The position numbers and the translations under genes are program-made. A stretch of DNA of 26,439 nt from CALROG01 sp943369755 (GTDB lineage: Bacteria > Pseudomonadota > Gammaproteobacteria > Burkholderiales > Burkholderiaceae_C): assembly GCA_943369755.1 (NCBI GenBank), contig CALROG020000047.1:1-26439 (forward strand). The letters are read 5' to 3'. Below the pieces are notes generated by a model. The model was given only the letters and a program-made list of their open reading frames with translations. It was not told the DNA's origin and made no database searches. This document shows positions 21,642-26,439 of the stretch, in pieces (position 1 is the stretch's first letter; the number at the start of each line of letters is the position of its first letter).

Positions 21642-22987
21642 CCGTTGATTTCGTCGATCACTTCCGTTTTGGGGCCGCCTGTTAGCGACTGCAACCGCAC
21701 CCGCGAAATAAGGTAGATGAAGCGGGCCTGGGCGAGGTCGCGCTGGGCCGTCGCCTTTTGCTGCTCAGCGTTGAGGGTGTCCATTAGGGTGCGGCTACCG
21801 GCTTCAAACGAGCGACGGTTGGAAATGACAACCTGTTCTGCGGACCGCACGGCTTGCTCTAGCGCGCGGACCTTGAGCACGCCTTCTGTGACGCCACGGA
21901 ACTCGCGGTGAACGCGTGTGCTCAGATCGCGGCGCAGTGCTTCTAGTGACTGTTCGCTACGCTCCTGTTCCGCAAGGGCCTGACGGACGTTGGAATTAAT
22001 GTTTCCGCCGGAAAAAATCGGGATGTTGAGCTGTAGCCCGAGGGACTTGTTGGTGTAGCGGCTGTTGACGCTTGTAACGTTCTCACTGTTGCTGCGTGAC
22101 CATTGCGCTATGGCGTCCAGCGTGGGCATGTGGCCGGCCTGCGCCTTTGAAACCTCATGCTTCGCCGCTTCTACCTGCGCCTTGAGTGACTGAATTTCCG
22201 GGCTGTAGAGTTCAGCGCGTTCGGTCCAGTCTTCCAGACGAATCGGGTCGGGCAGGCGCAGTTGAAGCCGTGTGGCGTCGAGCTTGGCCAAGCTCTCGAT
22301 CGGCCGGTTGGTCAGGTTCTGGAGTTGGCGCTTAGTGTAGTCCAGGTTCTGGCGTACTTCGAGTTCCTGGGCCGCATTCATGTCTAACGCGGCCTGAGCT
22401 TCGTCAATGTCTGTGCGGGTGCCTGATCCCGCTGCAAGACGCTTGCGCGTGGCATCGAGTTGGGTTGCGTAGGCGACTTTCTGGGCCAGCACCAAAGCGA
22501 GCTGTTCGTCAGCCAGCAGCGCCTCAAAATAGGCACCACTGACCCGCACGGCAAGATTCTGGATTTCCTTTTCCAGCACCGCGTTGGCGTCATCGACCTG
22601 CGCCTGTGCCTGCCGATAGTCCGCCAGTTGGTACATGCGCAACAGCGGTTGACGCAAAGTGAGCGTCTCGCCGCCACTGCTGTATTTTTCATTGGAAGTA
22701 ACTGGCTCGCCAAGAAAATTGGGTGTGATTCGCTCCAGCCGATTCTTGTTGCGGTTCACGCTCGCCGATATGTTGGGTAGCAGCTGGGCACGCGCCTGCG
22801 GCAGCCGCTCCCGGCGCGAGTCAGTGGATGCGCGGACGGCCCTCAGCGAGGCGTCTTGCTCGAGCGCTGCCTGATAGGCCTGCGAAAGATCGAGCGACCA
22901 TGCGGGGGTGCAGAGGCAGGCGCTCGCCAGCGCGATGGCACGCAAGAGCGGGACAGGTTGCCTGGCGCGGTTTAGTAAGCTGTTCAA
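21626..22987 (-). CDS. TolC-family outer-membrane channel of type I secretion
   Basis: 453 residues. TTG at 22987 is chosen because GAGGAG lies seven bases upstream, inside the end of hlyD, and no better start precedes the signal peptide. The N-terminus is a Sec signal (LRAIALASACLCTPAWS, then LDLSQAYQAAL). The mature protein has the two repeated OEP halves of TolC: DASLRAVRASTDSRRERLPQ with QLLPNISASV, and later PEIQSLKAQVEAAKHEVSKA with GHMPTLDAIAQ. LGLQLNIPIFSGGNINSNVR and SRTLMDTLNAEQQ complete the signature. It forms the outer-membrane tunnel for the ABC/HlyD pair encoded just upstream, separated from hlyD by four bases. Confidence 0.93.
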   Translation of the reverse strand: MNSLLNRARQPVPLLRAIALASACLCTPAWSLDLSQAYQAALEQDASLRAVRASTDSRRERLPQARAQLLPNISASVNRNKNRLERITPNFLGEPVTSNEKYSSGGETLTLRQPLLRMYQLADYRQAQAQVDDANAVLEKEIQNLAVRVSGAYFEALLADEQLALVLAQKVAYATQLDATRKRLAAGSGTRTDIDEAQAALDMNAAQELEVRQNLDYTKRQLQNLTNRPIESLAKLDATRLQLRLPDPIRLEDWTERAELYSPEIQSLKAQVEAAKHEVSKAQAGHMPTLDAIAQWSRSNSENVTSVNSRYTNKSLGLQLNIPIFSGGNINSNVRQALAEQERSEQSLEALRRDLSTRVHREFRGVTEGVLKVRALEQAVRSAEQVVISNRRSFEAGSRTLMDTLNAEQQKATAQRDLAQARFIYLISRVRLQSLTGGPKTEVIDEINGWLKH

Positions 22988-22991
22988 AGTC

Positions 22992-24356
22992 CTACTCCTC
23001 TTTCATTGAAGCAGCCATACGCTTGGTTAGCGGGTGCAGCATGTAGGTCAGTAGCGAGCGTTCGCCGGTACGGAATACCACCTCAACTGGCATACCAGGA
23101 TGCATCTGGCGCTTTCCCAGGTCCTTGATTCCACCAGGGGTGACGGCAACGCGTGCGAGGTAAAAGGCATTGTTTGCTGCATCAGTGATCAGATCGCCTG
23201 ATACGGAAGCGACTTTGCCGTCCACCACGAGTTGCGGTGAGTGGGCAAACGCCGTGAAACGCACGTCTACAGTCTGACCCGTTCGCACACGATCAATAAG
23301 GTGGGGAGGTACCCGCACCTCCAGCATCAGAGGCTCGTTGTCCGGGACGATGTCCATCAATTTCTGTGCGGAGCCAATCACGCCGCCAACTGTCTGGACC
23401 GCCAGGCCCACCACCTGGCCCGCCGATGGAGACTTTATTTCGACGCGGTCAAGGTCATTTTGCAGTGCCCGATATTTTTCGACTTCAGCCAGAACCTCGC
23501 GACCCACATCAGCGTGCTGTGTTTCTATTTCCTTGCGGTACTCCTGCTGACGGGATATGGACCTTTGGCGCAACTCTGCAATGGTCTGGCGAGCTCGGGC
23601 GGTATTGCCGCCCAGGTCTGTGATGGATGCGCTTGACTCCGAAACCATGCGTTCCAGCTCGAGCTGGCGATTGCGCGGCGCGTAGCCTTCTTTGACGAGG
23701 TTACGGGTGTTGTTAAGTTCTTCGTTCAGCAAAGCCAGCTGGTTGCGTCGGTTCCCGACGATGCTTTCGTATGACTGCACCAGTGCCTCCTGGCCGCGTA
23801 CGCTTTCTTCGATCGATTGCAGATCGGCGCGCAGCGAGGCACGTCGGGCTGCAAGCAACTGCTCCTGTGTTGTCATGTGCTGGCGGATCAACGGGTCCTG
23901 GCTCGCTGCCTGCAGGTCGGGGTGGTAGGTGATGGAAGGCTGCCCCGACTGCTCGGCCAGCAGGCGCCCCTGAATCGCACGCAGACCCAGGTAGCGCTGA
24001 CGGGCGCTTTCAAAGTTTGCCTTGGCATTGCCGTCGTCCAGGCGCACTAGCAGTTGGCCTTCAGTAACCCGGCTGCCCTCATGCACCAACACTTCTTTGA
24101 CAATGCCGCCCGACAAGTGTTGAACCGCTTTGCGCTTGGTGTCAATTGACACCATACCTTGTGCGGGGACGCCTTCGTCCAGTGGCGCAAATGCGGCCCA
24201 GAGCATGAAAGCCCCCAGACCTATGCCCAGCGACCACCAGCCTATGCGCCCGGCGCGGCCGCTATGGCCAACCGCTGCATTGGCTTTGGGCTCGGCGTCG
24301 CTGCCCGAGCCGGAAATTGCGACCGGCTTGCGTTTGAGGAGTTCAGTTTTGCTCAT
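22992..24356 (-). CDS. HlyD-family type I secretion periplasmic adaptor
   Basis: 454 residues. A short cytoplasmic N-terminus is followed by one membrane anchor (GWWSLGIGLGAFMLWAAFAP). The LDEGVPAQGMVSIDTKRKAV, HLSGGIVKEVLVHEGSRVTE and QLLVRLDDGNAKANFESARQ run is the HlyD lipoyl/barrel region. A long coiled-coil hairpin spans roughly residues 110-290. The C-terminal half has IKSPSAGQVVGLAVQTVGGV, LMDIVPDNEPLMLEVRVPP and QMHPGMPVEVVFRTGERSLL, as in PrtE/LapC/HlyD. It bridges the inner-membrane ABC transporter and the TolC channel. The start has only a weak Shine-Dalgarno and lies 47 bases after the ABC gene's stop. Confidence 0.94.
   Translation of the reverse strand: MSKTELLKRKPVAISGSGSDAEPKANAAVGHSGRAGRIGWWSLGIGLGAFMLWAAFAPLDEGVPAQGMVSIDTKRKAVQHLSGGIVKEVLVHEGSRVTEGQLLVRLDDGNAKANFESARQRYLGLRAIQGRLLAEQSGQPSITYHPDLQAASQDPLIRQHMTTQEQLLAARRASLRADLQSIEESVRGQEALVQSYESIVGNRRNQLALLNEELNNTRNLVKEGYAPRNRQLELERMVSESSASITDLGGNTARARQTIAELRQRSISRQQEYRKEIETQHADVGREVLAEVEKYRALQNDLDRVEIKSPSAGQVVGLAVQTVGGVIGSAQKLMDIVPDNEPLMLEVRVPPHLIDRVRTGQTVDVRFTAFAHSPQLVVDGKVASVSGDLITDAANNAFYLARVAVTPGGIKDLGKRQMHPGMPVEVVFRTGERSLLTYMLHPLTKRMAASMKEE
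22995..23000 (-). promoter_or_regulatory. Ribosome binding site for the TTG-started tolC-like gene
   Basis: GAGGAG on the minus strand, formed by the last two sense codons of hlyD, seven bases before the TTG at 22987. It implies translational coupling. Confidence 0.7.
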
Positions 24357-24403
24357 GGGGAGGCTCGTTTTCGCGAATAGGTTTCTTTGAGGGCTGGCGC
24401 TGC

Positions 24404-26155
24404 TCAGGCGGGGTGAGGCTGCAATCCGGATGTGGGTGGGTCTGCGCGCGGCCGCAGGCTGGCGAGCACTTCGTCGCGGGGCCCTTCGGCTTGAATGTGG
24501 CCGTCGCGCAAGATCAGCAGCCGGTCTGCAACTCCAATCGCGCCGGGACGATGGGTGATCAGGAAGACAGTTTTACCCTTGACCTTCAGGTCACGAACGG
24601 TTCGGGTGAGCGCTGATTCACCGGCATCGTCCAGGTTTGCGTTGGGCTCGTCCAGCACGATGAGGGCCGGGTCGCCGTAGACCGCGCGGGCAAGCCCGAT
24701 GCGTTGGCGCTGCCCACCCGACAGCAGACTTCCGGCTTCGCCAATTGGCGTGTCATAGCCTTTGGGGAAGCGCAAGATCATTTCGTGCAGCCCCGTGCTG
24801 CGTGCTGCCTCGATGACCTTGTCGGAGTCCAGCTCGCGAAAACGGGCGATGTTTTCGGCAATGCTGCCTTCAAAAAGTTCGATGTCCTGTGGCAGGTAGC
24901 CCAGGTGAGGGCCCAGGTCTATGCGGTTCCAGCTGCTGATCGGCAGTCCGTCCAGCAATACCTCGCCAGACACCTGAGGCCAAATTCCAACCAACACCCG
25001 TGCCAGGGTGGACTTGCCCGACCCCGATGGCCCGAGCACGACAGTAATGGTGCCCGCCGGCACGTTGAGTGTGATGTCTTTGAGAATAGGGTCTTTACGC
25101 CCCGTCGCGGTGGCGTACACCTTGTTCAAAGACACAGATCCGGTGGGCGCTACGCGGGTCAATGCTGTGTCGCGCTCGGGGAACTGGTCAAGCAGGTCTT
25201 CGAGCCGCTCAAACGCGGCCCGGGTGCTGATAAAGCTGCGCCAGGTGCCTACGAGCTGATCAATCGGGGCGAGCGCGCGGCCCATCAGTACGTTGGCCGC
25301 AATCATCGCGCCGGCCGATAGCTGGTTGTCAATGACCAGCAAAGCGCCAGCGCCGAGCGACAGCGACTGCTGGCTGTAGCGTATGAACTTGCTCAGCGCG
25401 GTCACTCGATGCGTCAAGCCTTGCGCTGCGGAACTCTGGTCGAGTGAGGCGTTGTGGCGTTCCAGCCAGCGGGTTTGAAGGTTGCCAATCATTCCCATGG
25501 ACTCCAGCGCTTCGGCATTGCGTAGCTTTCCCTGAAGATAGGTGTTGACGTCGCTGAGCGTGCGCGCGGCGTCTTCCGACGGTTGTACCGTCTTGTGATG
25601 GCCAAACCAGGCGAGCGCCAGTTGCACCAGCGCGAACACGATAGCCAGAACACCCAGCGCAGGGTGCAACATGAACGTAACGCCAATGTAGATGGGTGCC
25701 CAGGGTGCATCGAACAGCGTGTAGATGCCGTTGCCGGTGAGAAACTGGCGGATCTGCAACAGGTCGCTGAACGCCCGGCTGGGGTTGGCACCGGATTGGC
25801 TGAGGTAAGCCTCGAAGCTGGCGTTGAAGACGCGTGTGCTCAGCACCTCGTCAAAACGTACGCCAGCCGCAACCAGCACCCGCGAACGCATCCATTCCGC
25901 CAGGGCCATGACAACGAACAGTGCCACAGTGATGAGCGAAACCGCCAAAAGGGTTAGCTCGCTCTGGCTGACAATTACCCGATCAAACACCTGCAGCATG
26001 TAAATCGTGGGTGCCAGCATCAGCAAGTTCGCGATGAAGCTGAAAAACCCGACGATGGCGAACTCGCGCCGGAAGGCCCACAAGGTGGCTGTCAGGTCGC
26101 TGCGGGCGAAGAATTTTTTTGATTTCATTTTTGTTGCTTGTGGGGCCGACGTCAC
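24404..26155 (-). CDS. Type I secretion ABC permease/ATPase (PrtD family), second of a tandem pair
   Basis: About 583 residues. The start is taken as GTG at 26155, overlapping the upstream ABC gene's stop as GTGA. No good Shine-Dalgarno is present, and an ATG at 26128 is possible. The transmembrane domain comes first (EFAIVGFFSFIANLLMLAPT, YMLQVFDRVIVSQSELTLLA, TGNGIYTLFDAPWAPIYIGV), with no C39 peptidase or C39-like extension. This is as in PrtD/AprD-type exporters. The ATPase has Walker A GPSGSGKST (near residue 375), Q-loop YLPQDIELF, signature LSGGQRQRIGLARA, Walker B LIVLDEPNANLDD and H-loop ITHRP, all intact. It powers export of an unidentified protein with HlyD and TolC partners. Confidence 0.94.
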   Translation of the reverse strand: MTSAPQATKMKSKKFFARSDLTATLWAFRREFAIVGFFSFIANLLMLAPTIYMLQVFDRVIVSQSELTLLAVSLITVALFVVMALAEWMRSRVLVAAGVRFDEVLSTRVFNASFEAYLSQSGANPSRAFSDLLQIRQFLTGNGIYTLFDAPWAPIYIGVTFMLHPALGVLAIVFALVQLALAWFGHHKTVQPSEDAARTLSDVNTYLQGKLRNAEALESMGMIGNLQTRWLERHNASLDQSSAAQGLTHRVTALSKFIRYSQQSLSLGAGALLVIDNQLSAGAMIAANVLMGRALAPIDQLVGTWRSFISTRAAFERLEDLLDQFPERDTALTRVAPTGSVSLNKVYATATGRKDPILKDITLNVPAGTITVVLGPSGSGKSTLARVLVGIWPQVSGEVLLDGLPISSWNRIDLGPHLGYLPQDIELFEGSIAENIARFRELDSDKVIEAARSTGLHEMILRFPKGYDTPIGEAGSLLSGGQRQRIGLARAVYGDPALIVLDEPNANLDDAGESALTRTVRDLKVKGKTVFLITHRPGAIGVADRLLILRDGHIQAEGPRDEVLASLRPRADPPTSGLQPHPA

Positions 26156-26439
26156 AGCTGAGGTGCCGGCAAGCCGCGCGGGTGCTGTGCTTCGGTCTGT
26201 TGTGCGGCATGCTGTGCGGCATGCTCACTGGCCTTGCGCAGGGCAGCCAGGACTTCGTCGCGGGGGCCAAAAGCCTGTTGCACACCTTCACGCAGCACCA
26301 GCATTTTGTCGGCAATGGCGAGCACGCTGGTGCGATGGGTCATCACCACAAAGGTCGTGCCGCGCGCCTTCAGTTCAATCAGCGCTGCGGCCAATGCGGC
26401 GTCCCCGGCTTCATCAAGACTGGAGTTGGGTTCATCCAG
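26152..26439 (-). CDS. Type I secretion ABC transporter, first of tandem pair (partial, C-terminus only)
   Basis: The visible 95 residues start inside Walker B (LDEPNSSLDEAGDAALAAAL). They continue through the switch segment VVMTHRTSVLAIADKMLVLR and end in an Ala/Gln/His-rich tail (SEHAAQHAAQQTEAQ). The Walker B/D-loop wording DEPNSSLDEAG closely parallels DEPNANLDDAG of the next gene, and so does GPRDEVLAALR (GPRDEVLASLR there). The two genes are therefore paralogous PrtD-type ATPases in tandem, possibly a heterodimer. The N-terminal membrane domain lies outside the window. Confidence 0.88.
   Translation of the reverse strand: MDEPNSSLDEAGDAALAAALIELKARGTTFVVMTHRTSVLAIADKMLVLREGVQQAFGPRDEVLAALRKASEHAAQHAAQQTEAQHPRGLPAPQL
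26201..26224 (-). repeat. 12-bp in-frame tandem duplication
   Basis: TGTGCGGCATGC occurs twice head to tail in the coding tail of the first ABC gene, giving a repeated Ala-Ala-Gln-His unit. It is consistent with slippage in a dispensable C-terminal tail. Confidence 0.8.

Overview
The window is high-GC, gene-dense DNA that looks like a chromosomal segment of a betaproteobacterium (Burkholderiales, most likely Comamonadaceae such as Rhodoferax, Polaromonas or a relative). This rests on protein content recognised from memory: type III pantothenate kinase, a PHA-granule regulator and phasin, and a PhcS/LqsS-like kinase. A 57-bp dispersed repeat that resembles short repeats I recall from Comamonadaceae also points this way. 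No database search was run. I see no rRNA, tRNA, CRISPR, IS element or phage gene.

Region 1 (1-2321) is regulatory. A six-TM histidine kinase of the CqsS/LqsS/PhcS type is followed by the start of a receiver-domain protein cut by the window edge. Both are divergent from a LuxR-type regulator with no luxI nearby. Region 2 (2379-4084) is an unrecognised helical protein followed by coaX. Region 3 (4152-8804) is amide and peptide catabolism: a zinc carboxypeptidase-like protein translationally coupled to an M20 amidohydrolase, divergent argE, and an orphan LivK-type periplasmic binding protein.

Region 4 (8868-13624) is a tight four-gene unit: molybdopterin oxidoreductase, lipoprotein aminopeptidase, PHA-system regulator, class III CoA-transferase. 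Region 5 (13701-21610) is a neutral-lipid and granule locus: acyl-CoA-binding protein, WS/DGAT acyltransferase, hemerythrin, TPR protein, TetR regulator, patatin lipase, phasin, and a 661-aa two-domain reductase closely resembling the Marinobacter alcohol-forming fatty acyl-CoA reductase. The reductase and WS/DGAT together would convert acyl-CoA to wax ester. ACBP, patatin and phasin plausibly handle acyl-CoA delivery, mobilisation and granule coating.

Region 6 (21626-26439) is a type I secretion operon on the minus strand: two tandem ABC permease/ATPases (the first truncated by the window), an HlyD adaptor and a TolC-like outer-membrane protein. No substrate is visible.

The most unusual sequence-level observation is a 57-bp repeat present three times. 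Two copies fill the gaps between convergent gene pairs (4094-4150 and 13635-13691). The third, inverted, lies inside the aminopeptidase reading frame (11730-11786) and is translated as 19 codons with atypical codon use.
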